A stretch of 64,000 bases of DNA, from assembly GCA_039545295.1 (NCBI GenBank), contig BCIK01000013.1, forward strand, positions 558,001 to 622,000, written 5' to 3'. Under the pieces are notes generated by a model. That model did no database searches, was not told the origin of the DNA, and was given only the letters and a program-made list of their open reading frames with translations. Source of the DNA: Udeniomyces pyricola. Lineage: Eukaryota; Basidiomycota; Tremellomycetes; Cystofilobasidiales; Mrakiaceae. Each line of letters opens with the position of its first letter. The stretch's first letter is position 1. Below, piece after piece: positions 12,201 to 25,545 of the stretch. A program made the translations under genes and the position numbers.

Positions 12201-15200
12201 TGCAAGAAAGTCAAAAGATCCGTGTGTCAACGGGCTGACAGGGAGATCTCGGATGGAGCAGCAATGACTTACGTTGCGATGCTTGACGATGAAGAGAAGA
12301 GGGTCATCTCGAGCCCAACTTTGAAGAAGAGAAACAGAAAAGAAAAGGAAGAAAAGGAAAGGGAAGGCAAAAAAAGGCAATCAGGAGGGTTGCCGACCAA
12401 TCATGTGGGGAACAGTCATGAGCAGTTCGGCTCACGGAGGAAGCTCAACATCATCAACGACTCCTCCACTCTGCTTGGCTCCAAAGTCATGCCGGTTCTC
12501 GTTGAGAAGGAATTCTCCCCCGCCCGAATAAAAGGATGGAATGAGCTCTCGAACGTCGCCTCGGTTCTCTCTCGAGGCTGATTCCCAAGCCCTTGGGATC
12601 GAGGAAAACAAGCGATCCGCGAGATCAAACTGGCCACCTTGGAGAACCTGGAGATATCGCAAGACAAGTACGTCAATGCAAGTCAGCCCAACGACTAACA
12701 AGCCATCAAACAGGCAGCTTCAGTTCGTCAATTTCAGTAGACATCGCACCTTGAACATCTCGGTATATGGACTTTGCCGAATTAAGAAGCCAGCGACGAT
12801 CATGCTCGACGAAAAGTGGGTACCTAAAGTTGTGATCAGAAGTTGAAAAAGGAAGAGTCAATCGAACAAACCCAATCCTAGACAAGACGGGGGGAAGCAA
12901 CCAAAAATACGAAAGACGCACCATAATGGCTAACAAACGACAAGCGGGACAAAAGCGGTCAATTGAGCTTCCTAACTAGCGATGTCAAGGTGCACGATTC
13001 GGTTAGGCATGGCACTCACAAAGGGACTTCCCCAGCCATCTTGGTGTTTTCGTATCGCTCGACCGCCGAGTCTCGTCGAGCGGGCGTCATGGCTCCCATA
13101 GGGACTTGAAGGTCTGTTCAGATGTCGACACGTCAGGGCCATACACGATGTGCGTAACGTGAGTAAGAGAATGGGCTATCGGACATGATGATCAAGCACA
13201 CCGGGTGAAGGTAAGAGCGTACTTCGGAATGTCGTCGCCTTGGTGAGATCGAGCTCATCCGAGGTGTAATCCCTGACGACCCAGGGAAAGACGGGGAACT
13301 GAGTCACGTCTGAGAACATCGTAGATACGAATTGAGAAACGGTTCTGGTCAGATTATCGACGCTCGTGGATTGAAGACACGAAGGATCAATTCGGAAACT
13401 TACCATTGGGGGTCTATAAGTCGCAGATGCAACGAATTCAACAGATGTCAGCAACATTCAAGTGATTACCACCCACTCAAGAATCTCAAGCTTGACTGAC
13501 GCGTCCTGCGATCTGGTTGAGGATGACGAGGTACGCAAAGCTGGCGATCACAAGCCCAAGAACGTTTACATCAGTATATGACTTCCCTCATTTATCTTGT
13601 AAACTGCCAAAGAAGACGAGGGCTTAGGAGAGAAACAGGCAGATAAAAGAAACTCACTTGCTGATTTGGCGGTTGACCCATCTCGAAGTAGCCTCCTCGA
13701 GTTCTGGGAGCTTGTTCGAAACGAGGTTCCCAACTTTAGCCATGAGGAACCCTCCAAGGGCAGCCGTCTTACTCGATCCAGCCTCGCGCCCGTCTTTTGA
13801 CGCAAGACGCGTATGAACCGTATTTCGCTTTTTCTGATTGGGAAATACGAGGAGGAAGTTGACCGAGTCGCTGAAGTAAAGTTCAAGGCTGATTCACGCA
13901 ATTCAGCACGGTGCAAACGAATGCAAATAGTCAGCTCTCCCTCCCCTCACTGGAGTTGGTTGTTCACATGCGTGCCGCTTGCTTGCAAACACAGACACAA
14001 GCTTACCCAACATCCCGGAAAAGGAAGTTCCGCTTCGAGTTCTCAACGACGTCCGAGTACGCCCACGAGTGATTGATGAGCTCCGCAGAATCGACGTGGG
14101 CAACGGTACCAGGGATGGAAAAGACGTCATGCTGACTACTTGAGGCCTCGACAATCTCCCCGCTCTCAGTTTGGGCCAGGCCATCCCTTGTTTCAGCGAA
14201 GACCAGAAGAAAATCAGTTTCCAGCTCCCGTCGTGGTAGCTTTGTCAGGGAGCAAGCACAAAGGAAGACTCACAGCAGGTAGAGGTGCGTCTTGCCCAAA
14301 ACGAGTAGGCCCGGAAGCGCATCTACCCCGACGATTCGGACGGTGTTGTGCATCTATCGAGACGGATCATCGCTCATTCACGTCAGATGACCAAGAGCCC
14401 TCTACCGACTGATAGAGAGACAGAGAATGGATATGGTTTTGAGAAGAACTCACCTCTTCCACAGTATCTCCAACGGTCATGCTACTCTGCAAGCGTTGCC
14501 GATGGGTCATGCCCTCCTCTTCAGGTGGGGGCAGATCATCTTCACCATTCATGAACGATTCTGTTTTTTTTTTTAGCGTGGGATCACAAAGAAGAGGCAC
14601 TTCAGTCTTTATTCCGTCTCGGTAGCATTCAGAACAAGAAATGGGCCCCTCACTAGTGCTGACTCACCTGTATCGGTCCGAGCGTCGTCCCCTACCGAAA
14701 TCTCATCCCAAGGAGCTCTGGGTCCCTTGAGGCTAACTGCACTAGTCGGTTCAATCTCCGGCTCGACCAGGCTCCGCTCTTTCTTGGTCGGACTACCTCG
14801 CTTTGGATGGAACGCCGAGCTCCCATCCTGTGCGTCACGGACAGATCGTTCCAGTCGAACTCGCTGTCGAAGCGGTCCTTCAGATCCATCGAGTCGCCAC
14901 TCGGGGTCCAGGTCTCGATTAGGCCAGAGACCTCTCTCTTGGTCAACTCTATGTCGTAACCGAGGCCAGAGACTGTCCGTCCGACGTTGTTGGTTCTTAA
15001 CGTCTTGTTGGAGGCGAGTGAACCGGCTCGATTCCTGAGATGGGAGGAAATGGGTGAAGATACCAAGCGTTCTTCCGAATCTTCAGCACAAACTACAAAA
15101 CAAGTCATCACCTGAAAGAGATAGAAGGAGAAAGGTAAAAGATGAGACGACGGACCACTGAGGTAATGATCTGCTTCCACGCCCCATTCCTATCTCTCGA

Positions 15201-18200
15201 AGACTGAAATTTGAATTCCTCCGAGGGCCTTCGATGCAGCGCCATACGCTTATCCATTCCTTGCTTGGAAGAGAACGACTCAGCCAACGTCTGGATTGAT
15301 TCCGCAGTTGAAGTTCGCTTGAGGGAGATGCGACGTTGGAGCGAGGCGACAGGTCCAGGCGAAGTACCGTAGGCAGAGAGGCGGTCCGAATCGAGGTACG
15401 AGCTTGGAAGCATACGTATGATCTGATTCATAGAAATATCAAGTGGTAACCGTGTGCAACGAGCGCAAGCACCAAAAGACCAGAGTGAGCCAGCAACCAA
15501 AGCAGCGACAGAAACGAGCATGCACTCACCTCAGATTGTAGTGAGCTCGGGATGCGGACTTTGCTCAGGGCATTAAGCATGTCAAACAACGCATCTCTCA
15601 ATTCCCTCGTCGACCGATTCAGCTCCAGCTCGTCCACCTTAGTCCGGTTGAGGAACGCCGCGGCGAACTTGAAGAGCGATTCGGGAACCGTCTTCCGATT
15701 TTTAAGCAGTTTTTGGAAGGACTGGGACGTCGCTATAAGGGATCGGAATTCGATGGCAAGCGTTTGCATATCTTGCTCGACCGAAGAGGATGGGACTGGT
15801 ACGGCTGCAAAGATTTGTGGAGTAGGCGAGGCGGTAGAGTCAGGTTTCACATCTTAGCTGACACCATCCTCAACCACACGTCACAGCGGATCGAGAGTAG
15901 GTTCTCACAAGCGATGGAACACCCCGACAGCGATAGCTCCTCACTTTCCACCTCCGAAAAACCCGAGTGGTGTGCTGCCTCCTCTTCAAGCCCACCAGAC
16001 ATCTCGAGTCCCTTTTCGAACGAAGCGAGGATGGCTGGGAAAATGAGCGAACACACGATAGTTTTCGGACCGAGCTCCGTACTATTTCCTAGGGCAGGTG
16101 AGGGCTGGCCGAGAGGTTTACCGAGAAGGATAGCAAAGCATAGGCGATGGACGGTGGAGCTCCACAGGTTGGGAAGGATCTTGATGAGGAGAGAGAAGCC
16201 TCCCTCGGCATCGACTGAACGGAAAGACAACCACAGTGAAGCGATCAGCAGAAGAACCTATCAGCGACCACACCATCTCGTGTACATTCGTAGTCGACAG
16301 GTGTGAAGTTTCACAGTACCAGAACAACGCCAAGAGCACTATGCAGGGAGAACTGACATTTTCGAGCGAAAGATTCGCCATGAGGCGACGCGATGAGCAA
16401 TGCAATGATTTCAAGCGAAGGCTCGATCAGATCGGGAGGTGGGTGGTTCGCAAGCAGAAGCAAGAGGACGCGATGAAGCGGGAGGTTTGTGTGAAGCTTG
16501 GAGAGGTGCGCTGGGGTTTGTAGCAGTTGGGCAAGCATCGCGAGGACGGCAATGGCATTCTTGACTGTTTGAGAGGAAGTATCGATGATGGTTGTAGCTA
16601 GATAGCGTGAACACCAAAATCGTACGCGAGAGTGAGCTAGGTTGCTGTGTACTGTTGATACCAGAAAATTCGTCAAAAGCCCGAACCAACTTACCACAGA
16701 GAGTCGAGACGAGGTAGGCGATGAGTGGCTTGACAGTGTCCTCAGTGGAAAAGTGTACATCGCATACAATAGAGAGCGTTCCTGCAATTATATGACTCAT
16801 GGCTATCAGTTGTCTTCTTCTGTGTATGGTATGATAGATAGTCGGACAAGGATGCTGCTCACCGATCAATGTCGGAAGAGCCTCCTCCCGGTAATACCCG
16901 CATCGGAGTGCGAAGAGTAGTTTTCTCGTGAGCGCCATCTTTTTGAACAGTCGTTGCTTGAGATTGAACCGCTTGCTGTGGAAACGAACGAGGTTGAAGA
17001 GGAAACCTAGAGTCAGTCGAGCAAACCTCACCACTGAGAAATTGCAGAGGGTGGAGAGGAAAGAAGGCAACGCACAATTTGCTCGTCTTGACGAGGTCCC
17101 GAAAGTGCGAGAGATGAAGAAGCTGCAAATCGAGTGGGGCTTTGCTCCAGAGGTCAAATGCGAGAATCAGATACCGATATCCAGTGGCGTTAAATATGGT
17201 CGATTGCCTTCGTCGCGAAAATGAAAGGGGAGCAGGATACAAAAGAATGTCAGTACCTAACGAGCGGCAAGACCCTCGGACCCAGATACAAACGTCTTGG
17301 GAATCGAGCGGAGTACTGACTCCGGCTGAGCAAGGTTGATGCCTAGCGAACCAAACATCAGCTTTTGGGTCTCAATCGTCATGAGCTTGGACATCTTGGG
17401 GTGAAGAATCCGAGCGAGGATTTCATAGCCATCTGTCAAAGAACTCAAGGTACAACAGTAACAAGGTGGTAAACTGTCTGATATCCTTCGTTCCGGAAAG
17501 TGCACGGCGAAGCAACACATGACTTACGACTTTTCTCCATGTCTGTAAGTTTGTTAATGAGAAAGAACGAGATGTTCATTACGGTCTCTCCAAGAGATTT
17601 GATGATGTATACAACAGGGGCGTACCTTCCGAGTTCTTCCATGATTCTCTCAGCGCCTCGACACAGATAGCCATCGCATCCGACAGTTGAGACGGGGTCT
17701 GGATAAGAGAAGCGATTCAAAATTCCATGTGAACCACAGATGAGTATTTCGAAAAGGCAATGAAATCAGTCAACGTCGAGTTATTCCACCTGAACCTTTA
17801 AGTTTGCTTACCTGAGCGAGCTCAACCATCCTCAGCAGAGGCGCACATCCACCCATGGCCCAGATCTCCTCGTCCATGCTTCTTCCCGTGACAACGATGG
17901 CTTCGCCTCTCAACATCCCAACACCCCGCTCGACCTTCTTGCCAATTTCAAGCTTGGGCAGTCCTCCGTTGAGTAAGACCATCTCAAGCTCCTCCCTCCC
18001 TTCCTCCGCGACAGGCATTTCTGTCCCATCAAACAACCTCGCATTTGTTGCCGAAAATGCAAACGTGATGGAAGATTCATCAAGCGTGTATCCATCCTTG
18101 AGAGCCCTCACTAGACGCGACGACGACGCGTCTTGCGGGGCGGCGGTTGTAGCTGTCAAGGAAGAAGGGTTCGATACTCGCGTCGTCGGGGCGAGAGAGC

Positions 18201-20892
18201 TCAGAAAAATGTTAAGGGAGGTCGATGCTTCGTACGTGAGAAAGGTAACAAGGAAACCCTGAAAGTTGCCGGCGTAGCGCGGACCTAGGTGATGGATGAG
18301 GAACATAAGGTCTTCAGGAAGGGCTTCCGAGAGAAGGTAAGCCGGCCCGAGATTCCACCGGTGGACTTGCTTGGGGGACGACGTTGATGCGATTGAGCAG
18401 CCAATCTTGGCTGAGAGCGTCGAGGTGGGCGATGATGTCTGAGGATAAGCCAGTTTGATCGCTCCGCAGCGTTTACCGTCCACCGAGATGACTGCGGGAA
18501 AGGAGTATATCGCCAGTTCAAGTTTAAGCATGCAAAAGATGGATCAACGTGGGACAAAAACACAACAAATCGAGATCAGGTCACTAGCAACCTTCCACGT
18601 CTTGACGAACCTGCATCGGCTACGCCTATTTTTGCCCGCTTCGACGTGAGACCGACGAGAACCCATCGGGAAAATGGAAGCTTCGCACCCTCGACTGAGA
18701 TTCGAGGGGTATCGCTTGTTCCGAGCACGAGTTGACCCGATGCTTCGACTGAGAGAGAGAGGAGCAGTCGACCGTCTGAATCTGACAGTTCGAGCAGCGG
18801 TAAGGGGGTTTGCGGATCCACCCTTGATACGTAAGCCCAAGTCTACATCATGGCATATCAAGGAGGTTTCAGGCGAATCAGCCTTGGTTCAGCCCCTACT
18901 CAGCGAAGACCGAAGTAAAGCCAACTCACGAGAGAAGTATATCCTTTGCCATCTTTGTTAAACCCTTTGCAGCCTAGTCCGTTGACTTCCAGCCAACTCC
19001 TGCCCCATCCACTGACCATACTCGGCCATCGACTCTTCATCGAGTGTCGAATCAGGGCCAAAACCTCGTCATCGAGCGTGTCGTCCTCTTTGACCGCCAG
19101 CATCCAGAGCGCTCTCGCTTCGGCATGGCTAACACCAGCTTCGAGGACGCGTCGAAGCAGCTTGAGCAGAATCGGGCGCTGCACATCTGGAGGCGGAGGG
19201 AGACCTGGGAAAGGGGTCGAGTTGGTGTGGAACAAATCATGAAGATGGAGCGAGGTTGTCGCTGGAAGTGGTGTGGTCGAGGTCACTGGGGATGCAGAGA
19301 GAGACTCGTCTTGGGTTGACAGAAGTGGGTGGGCTCTAGAGTTGAAGACACGAGGAGTGATGATGGAGACGAAAGACATTTGAGAGAGCAAGACGTTGTT
19401 ACGTTGGTTCGAATGTGCGATTCGCTCGAGTGCCTTGAGCACTGCGTAGCTCAGGGCGGCCTCGTCCTTGGGTAGCAGTTCTTGCGCTTCGAGCAAAAGC
19501 AGTAGCGGCTGAGGAAGATACACGTTACAAAGGGGCCCCGCAATGGCTTCCATTTTGGCGTCGACAATGGGTTGGTACGTTTCTGGCAAATTTGCTTTCG
19601 CGGGCGGAAGGGAGGAGAGGGCGCGTCGGATGGAGGGGAAGAGGTCGGAGAGAGTAAAGTCCTCGGTCGCGAACGCGAGGAGGAACGAGTACGTCGCGTC
19701 ACACGAAGGCGACTGCAGCATCTCGGCGAGCTCGAGAGCAGATGAGAGAGCAGTGAATCCAATGTGTTCCTAAATATAGATAGTCATGGAGCGAGGAGGT
19801 GGCAGTCGTATGATGGATATGGGGTCGAGCAGCAAGATGATTGGATGTGGCAAGTACTGTCAGTTCCTATAGCAGGCCCAACCCTCACTAGCCCTGCCCT
19901 TTGACCTCTCTTCCACCTTGAGACCGATCTCAGAAGCTCACTTCAAAATAGATCCGATTGACTGAGTGGCTCGACATGGCCTCGCAAAAACACCAGAGCA
20001 CCATCCTGTGAATCGTCCGGCCCGGATGTTCAGTTGTTACGCAGCACAAAGGGGCAGAAGATCATCATCAGCCCATCCGAACACCATACCACATCCCATC
20101 GCCCATGGTGCGAGATATGTACCTAAGACATTCGACCCGTTGAATTTCTCCAACCTCGCTGCTGACGAGAACGCCAGAGGATCCGACATCGTCGTCCCTG
20201 CCCTCCTCGCGCGTCAAGTCCGGATCGAGCGGTCGTAGTCCGCTCAGCACGCCAAGGAGGGCGACGAAGCCGCCGGTCTCGCGAAAGGGATCTTTAGTTC
20301 TGTTATCCTCGATGAGAGATCGATGTATATCGGAGAGAAGCTTCAAATCGAATTCACGTCGAGCGAACAGGGTGATGGGGCATCAGTCCGGGAAAATGAA
20401 AGAGGACAGGGTGAGAGACCGCGATCCGGCCTGTCCCGCGCCGGTCGACGGACGACCTGGATCGATCAAGGAGGGGCCCTCTTCGACACGACTAGCAGGA
20501 CTCACCTCGAGCTTGCGGCCCATTCTTCCTTCTCCGACTTCCATGAGCTCTCGTATAGCAGACTCGAGAACTTGGCTCAGCGGCTCGAGGACACTTGCGG
20601 CCGAGTCGTCAAACACAAGAGAGGTCGAGGCGATATCGTCGGGCGCGACGGGCGAGGGAACTACCGTCGAGTCACCATTCGGAGAGTTCGATGCCGTCGT
20701 CTTGGTCGTCAAAGCGGATGGCTTGATGGCTGAGGATGATTGACCTGGGGATGGGCGGTGAACCGATCCTGGCGGCGGAGAGGGGGCCCTCGAGGGAGCC
20801 CTCGAAGTCGGACGCGAGAGTGGCCTAGGAGGTGGTGAGGGCGTCGCGAGGGCGGCGTTGACAGCCGAGCTGAGCTTGGTGAAGAAGCTCAT
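9218..20892 (-). CDS. Giant BEACH-domain protein (PH-BEACH, BEACH, WD40, FYVE-like), multi-exon
   Basis: BEACH proteins (LvsA, Bph1, neurobeachin, ALFY families) act in vesicle and membrane trafficking or selective autophagy. The start [15 protein letters not shown] is at 20892; the stop is at 9220-9218. Visible blocks in order: a ConA/LamG-like region near 18.8-18.2 kb ([13 protein letters not shown], then [12 protein letters not shown] and [14 protein letters not shown], a family hallmark); PH-BEACH near 14.35-13.8 kb ([39 protein letters not shown]); BEACH near 13.75-12.05 kb ([64 protein letters not shown]); WD40 repeats near 12.0-10.1 kb; a FYVE-like Cys cluster near 10.10-9.82 kb; and an SPSP-rich tail. 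Many short introns interrupt it; I did not resolve every exon in 15-21 kb. The span and family are firm; the exact protein is not. Confidence 0.85.
9822..10110 (-). other. FYVE-like zinc finger region of the BEACH gene
   Basis: Exon end near 10055 joins the next exon near 9928 across a tg/c phase. The junction reads [17 protein letters not shown] and continues to [10 protein letters not shown]. This gives C-x2-C-x4-C-x2-C followed by a final C-x2-C, the spacing of the core and last pair of a FYVE finger. The usual RRHHCRxCG is here QRKFCGGCG, without the two His. Upstream CMNGEHTSF matches the first FYVE pair except that the second Cys is Gly. Phosphoinositide binding is therefore uncertain. 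Confidence 0.6.
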
Positions 20893-21425
20893 GGCCCAGA
20901 GGTCGGTGAGAGGCGATGGATTGAAATGTAGATTGAAGGAAAGAGAAAGAGATTGCAAGCGATGTGCGGTTGAGGGGTGTCGGGCAAGGGACTGAACAGA
21001 GGGGAGGCAGAGGCAGGGCCAGGCAGGAACGAGAGAGGGAGGTCGACGAGGAGGGGAGATGGATTCGGAGAAGATCGACAATTCAAATCAAACGCTCATC
21101 GAGGATATGATAATTCCTTTCATGTATGCATGGAGCCGTTCCTTGGATTCATTTTTGGGGGGTTTCAAATTCCAAAGCCCAATCAACAAGCAGCAAGTCT
21201 TCTACACGTAACATATAAATGTTCTCTATCTCCGGCCACACGATGATTCAATATTCAATACTCAATATGCATTCATTTTCGACCCGCAGGCGCGACCCGA
21301 CGCGTCGCGTCTGTCCCCTTTCCTTTTACTCACTCCAGTCAGATCAACGCGTTTCGTTCCCAAGCAACGAACGTCCTTGACATTCATTACTCATCACGCA
21401 TCAACCCTCACCATCCCACGCCGCC
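20893..21425. promoter_or_regulatory. Divergent promoter region, BEACH gene / hydrolase
   Basis: This 533-bp spacer lies between two divergent start codons. It holds GC-rich CGCGACGCG-type patches near 21290-21312. I see no TATA box or other gene. Confidence 0.45.
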
Positions 21426-22824
21426 ATGCCATCTTCCTCCTCCACCGACGCGACCCCAACTCACATTACAGTCTCCCCTTTATCTTCCATACCTGCGCCT
21501 CCCTTACTCACTCCCAAGAATGCCCCGACGCCCTCGGCCGTGACCCCTCTCACGTTCCAATACACGCCCTCGCCCTCGGGCAAAGACCGCAACTTGCTCA
21601 TCCTCTTCCATGGCCTCGGTCGGTAGCATCATCCCTTTACTCTTCTCTCATCCCCCAATACTCGGCCCATCCAAATCACGGCGTCAGGTAGAAGAAATAT
21701 TAGACAGGGGTCTGTGTACTTTTCTGACACTGAGCCTGATTCCCTTTCGCTCTCTGGCTTGGGGATCCATCGTCTCTTCGTTTTGTAGGCGATACCAGTC
21801 GGCCGTTTTTCGAGCTCGGCAAGAAACTCAACCTCCCCCAAACAGCCGTGTTAGCTATCCAAGCTCCCCTCCAGTATGTCCTCTCACCGAAGAACACAAT
21901 CTCACGCGAGGGAGACAGAGACAGTTAGTTAGTTGGAGAACCATGGCAAAGCAGACAACAGATACTCGCTTCCATGGCTTTCTCTCACTCACTATCTAAT
22001 CACGATCGACAGTCGTTTTCAACGATGGAGTCAGCCGGCCCCTCGTGAAACCTCGTTGCTCTCATGTTCGATTGGTTACACGACGATCTCTCTGACCCGA
22101 CCAAACTCATTCCTCGTGTTGATCTGACGACCCCTTCAGGATTCCTCTTCTCGACGAGCCTGCCTTCATGTACTACCCCTCGTTCACCCACCCCGATTTC
22201 GAACCGATCCCTAACCCGGATCCTTCCTCGGTCCTACGACACCTCACCAAGCTCCTTGATCATCTCACGACCGCTTGTGGCTGGTCGTTGGAGGAAATTC
22301 ACTTGTTTGGATTTGGACAAGGTGGAAGTGTCGCTGCCGAGATGGCATTAGCGTATTGTCGACAAAAGGCTACGACTATCAGAACGCCTGAATCTCCATC
22401 CTTATCCTCCTCCTCTTCCTCATCAACATCAGTCCCTTCAGCAACGTTATCAGGCAAGATCCAACCTCGATTCGGTTCTCTCGTTCTGCTATCTTCTCCT
22501 CTCCTTTCCTACCCATCCGCATCGACCCCTTCGAATTCCACCCCTCTCCTCCTTCTCACTCGACCGTACTCACCTTCACCAGACGACCGCCTCTCTTCTT
22601 CCATCCTCGCCTCCTTTCGCCGTGCGTTCTCAGATCTGCGCGAGAGTCCGTTGAAAGCTCAGCGGACCGCGCAAGGGATGCTCCGAGGCGAGGGAGAATG
22701 GAAGGTCGTCATGGCGTTTTGGGCAGGTGTGCTCGGGAGGGAACCAACCAAGTTTGGAGGAGGTGGAGGAGAGATGTATGAGGTTCTCCAAGGAGGTCCA
22801 GTACAGATGGGAGGATTGAAATGA
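21426..22824 (+). CDS. Alpha/beta-hydrolase-fold protein (phospholipase/carboxylesterase-like), 3 exons, 320 aa
   Basis: Exons 21426-21618, 21789-21873 and 22140-22824 sum to 963 nt. The protein has the fold signature of the acyl-protein thioesterase/carboxylesterase family: NLLILFHGLGDTSRPFFEL (oxyanion-hole strand), TAVLAIQAPL, IPLLDEPAFMYYPSF, and the helix after the elbow, GGSVAAEMALAY. A Ser/Thr-rich insertion follows, then a long strand-helix region ending EVLQGGPVQMGGLK. The nucleophile elbow reads HLFGFGQGGS, so the expected Ser of GFSQGG is Gly. It may be a non-catalytic relative or may use another residue. The substrate is unknown and no signal peptide is evident. It is divergent from the BEACH gene. 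Confidence 0.82.
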
Positions 22825-23416
22825 ATGAATGAATTCGTCGGAACGGTGAGACTTGAGATGATGTGCCTGCAGTGTTACGGTGCTGTTTGGTTTTGTCATA
22901 CTTTGACATCTTGGGTTGCTTAATTGGGGTCATGGCCTTGATGAGAGGCGCCACATGGAAAGCTCGGTCAGTTGGTGAGTAGCAGCCAAACAGCTAAATC
23001 ATCTACATCAGTAATGCCATTGAATTTTTCGACGACAAGACGATTAAAGGGTTGGACTTATAATCAGTCGATGGGCAGTGCTAGGTAAAACCCACGCGGG
23101 CGCAACCTAGATGGATTATGTTTACTTTTAACGAAACGCCATGCATATTGTGTTCGATGTCGTTCATTAATAAGACGATACCTTACGCTCTCTTGGATAG
23201 CAACGTACTCCATCATCTTGACTTCCGTCGATTCATCTGAATGCACATACAATCCCATGAGCAAGAGCAACCAACAAGTACAACCCTGACCACACAGCGA
23301 CGAGGCAATAACTACTATTCTAATCGCCCTCCTGTCATCATGCCTTCCTTTCTTTTTCTTTCCTCACTCCTTCTTCCCTTCCATATCTTGGATCTCTTTT
23401 GACACCTTCAAGATTC
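22825..23416. other. Convergent spacer
   Basis: There are 592 bp between the stop codons of the hydrolase and tautomerase genes. The left part is moderately AT-rich; a CT-rich patch lies near 23340-23400. No gene or structured element is visible. Confidence 0.5.
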
Positions 23417-24576
23417 CTAGAGGTCTCCAGTGAGGAACTGAGCTCGACCGAGCCTGTTGTACAAGACAAAAGTAAGCATAGGAGAGTAGAAGACGATGGG
23501 TCGAATAGTTGTCAGTTTATCAAGCCATTCTTCTCGTTTCCGACGTACGAGTTCGCTTGAAACCATGATCCACAAACAAAATCCTAGACCCCCCAGAAAG
23601 GGCGTAAAGGAAGGAAGAGAGAAGAAGAGATGATGACTCACCCAAACGACCAATCTTCCCTCGTGTTCTGGTTGCACGAGACGATCAAGTCCGTCGGAGG
23701 CACATCGCATTCGGCCTCCAATCGCTTAGCGAGATCCGCGTAGATGGCCTGCTTCATCTCGGCCGATCGACCCTGCTGGAAGATCTGGATGAACACCAAC
23801 CTAACCAAAACAAAGATCAGGTGAGTTGGTTTCAGTGTTATTGAAAAGGGGAGGGGGGGGGGAACTGATCGCGTATGTGATGCCCGACTACTACGGCCAG
23901 TCGAGAGGAGGGAAACAAAAGAAAAGAAAAGAAAAAGGAAGTAGGAGATGAAGGGCGGCTAACGATATGGAACGTACTTGTTGGTCCTCTCAAAGCCGAG
24001 GCAGGTGTCCTCACAAATCATCTCTCCCTCTTCGTGCTGAGTGATGATCTGGTATCTACATCGGTCAACGTCAGGAGAGAAAAAAAAAAGACATTAAGGG
24101 AAGGATGAGAAGAAGTCGGTCAGTAAGGGGCGACATCGACATCGATATGAACAGTGAGCGGCGGGTTAGTCCGGGATTCTGGCCCGAAGCCGAGGCGAGC
24201 CGCGGCGGAGAAGGGTATTGCGAGGAGCGGGAAGGAGAAGGGGCCAACGAACCGGTCGCGCTTGGGAGCGTTGAACTTGTCGAGCATGATCTATCGTTGA
24301 GCAAGACAGATGATTGAGGCATGGGTCAGCGAGCAGTTTGGGCTCGGTTTGCACTCGAACAGAAGCGCCGGCGTAATAGGAGGAGGATAGGAACGGGGGA
24401 GGGGAGGGAGTGTTCTTCTAGAGAGATAGGCCGGCCGCCTTGGATCGGTTGGCCGTGGGCAAACAAGGAAGGAAGGCAAAGGGAAAAAACGGACGGACCT
24501 CTTGAACGACATCAGCCAACTTCCTGACTTCCTCCTTGCTTCGGCCCTTGATGAGATCAATCTTGATAAGAGGCAT
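23417..24576 (-). CDS. Tautomerase-superfamily protein (4-oxalocrotonate tautomerase/MIF-like), 5 exons, 129 aa
   Basis: Exons 24576-24499, 24290-24253, 24055-23978, 23800-23642 and 23453-23417 sum to 390 nt. The mature protein would start with Pro after removal of Met (MPLIKIDLIKGRS), the catalytic Pro1 of the superfamily. Other family features are SKEEVRKLADVVQ (first helix), MLDKFNAPKRDRYQIITQH, FERTNKLVFIQIFQQGRS and a second helix AEMKQAIYADLAKRL, forming the doubled beta-alpha-beta unit typical of about 130-residue members. It ends SFGLGRAQFLTGDL. These proteins catalyse keto-enol tautomerisation or related chemistry on small acids; the natural substrate cannot be read from sequence. 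It is divergent from the MFS transporter. Confidence 0.88.
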
Positions 24577-24673
24577 GTTAGGATGTGAGTGTGGGTAGGG
24601 TGGAAGAGAGGTTAGATTGGGTGGTGGGAGATGGGAAATGGAGAGATGGAAGAAGACGATGGAGGTAAACCGG

Positions 24674-24681
24674 TTTATATA
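24674..24681 (-). promoter_or_regulatory. TATA box for the tautomerase gene
   Basis: On the minus strand this reads TATATAAA, about 98 bp upstream of the ATG at 24576. The position is appropriate for a fungal TATA box. Confidence 0.5.
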
Positions 24682-24903
24682 GAAGAGAAAGAGAAGATGC
24701 CCTTCCCTTTATAATGTATTTCAATCCGATCTTTGATTTGGCTCGGCCTCGTCAAATTCAATATCTTTGGCCCTTCTCGGTCCGGTCACGCTTGGCTCTC
24801 GCGCCTCTGGCGATCAGCCAAGGTCAACTCTCATATGATCATGGTGACAATCTGATGACACGTCTCAACTTGCATCAACGATCTCAACATCTTTAGGCCT
24901 CTC

Positions 24904-24938
24904 AGACTACCGACTACCGACTATCGACTATCGACTAG
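24904..24938. repeat. Tandem 7-bp repeat GACTAYC
   Basis: About five near-identical units (GACTACC, GACTACC, GACTATC, GACTATC, GACTAG-) lie in the divergent tautomerase/MFS promoter region. A related inverted pair (GATAGTCGA twice) occurs near 61361-61380. Confidence 0.65.
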
Positions 24939-25545
24939 CTCCGGATCAATCTTCGCGTAACGTCCATCGACGAGTATCATTGCCGGTGGAAACGTTGACA
25001 CCCCTTGTAATCGTACGCGCCAACTGCATGAATCGAGCTCAGTACGTCCATGCTGTGATTTGACTGATCAAACTTAGCTGATCACAAGCCTGATCGATGA
25101 GATCTGAGTGAAGATTGACCTTGAGCGGCACCGGCACAACACGTCACCGATTGATCTATATCGTGATAGCCGACAGCTCATGCAGATGATCTGCAGGGCG
25201 TGAGAACGATAGAGAATGTAGTAGAGTCTTAGAGTCGGAAGATGTGAACAAAGAATCGAAATCAATGGTTAGATGAAGATAAGTAAAAATAAAATAAAAT
25301 CCTTGAGGGCTATGTATCATTGCAGCTCGATGTCGGATGAGAGCGATGATCAAGGGGAGCGGCCACCGGCCAAGACCGAAGATCCTCGCGAGCACGCTCT
25401 CTTGAACCTTACCCCCCGTTTTCATCAAGTTTCATGCCTTCTTCCAGTCAGCTCTTCTTCATCAGCCGGGGTCCTTGATTGATTCCTTCCTCCTCCCCCC
25501 TTCATCTATCCTTCTCTCTCCCATCGCTTGGCTCAAGCTTCCTTC

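Larger units (their letters stand above)
24577..25545. promoter_or_regulatory. Divergent promoter region, tautomerase / MFS transporter
   Basis: This 969-bp spacer includes the TATA box and 7-bp tandem repeat annotated separately. The rest contains no convincing coding frame. Confidence 0.45.
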
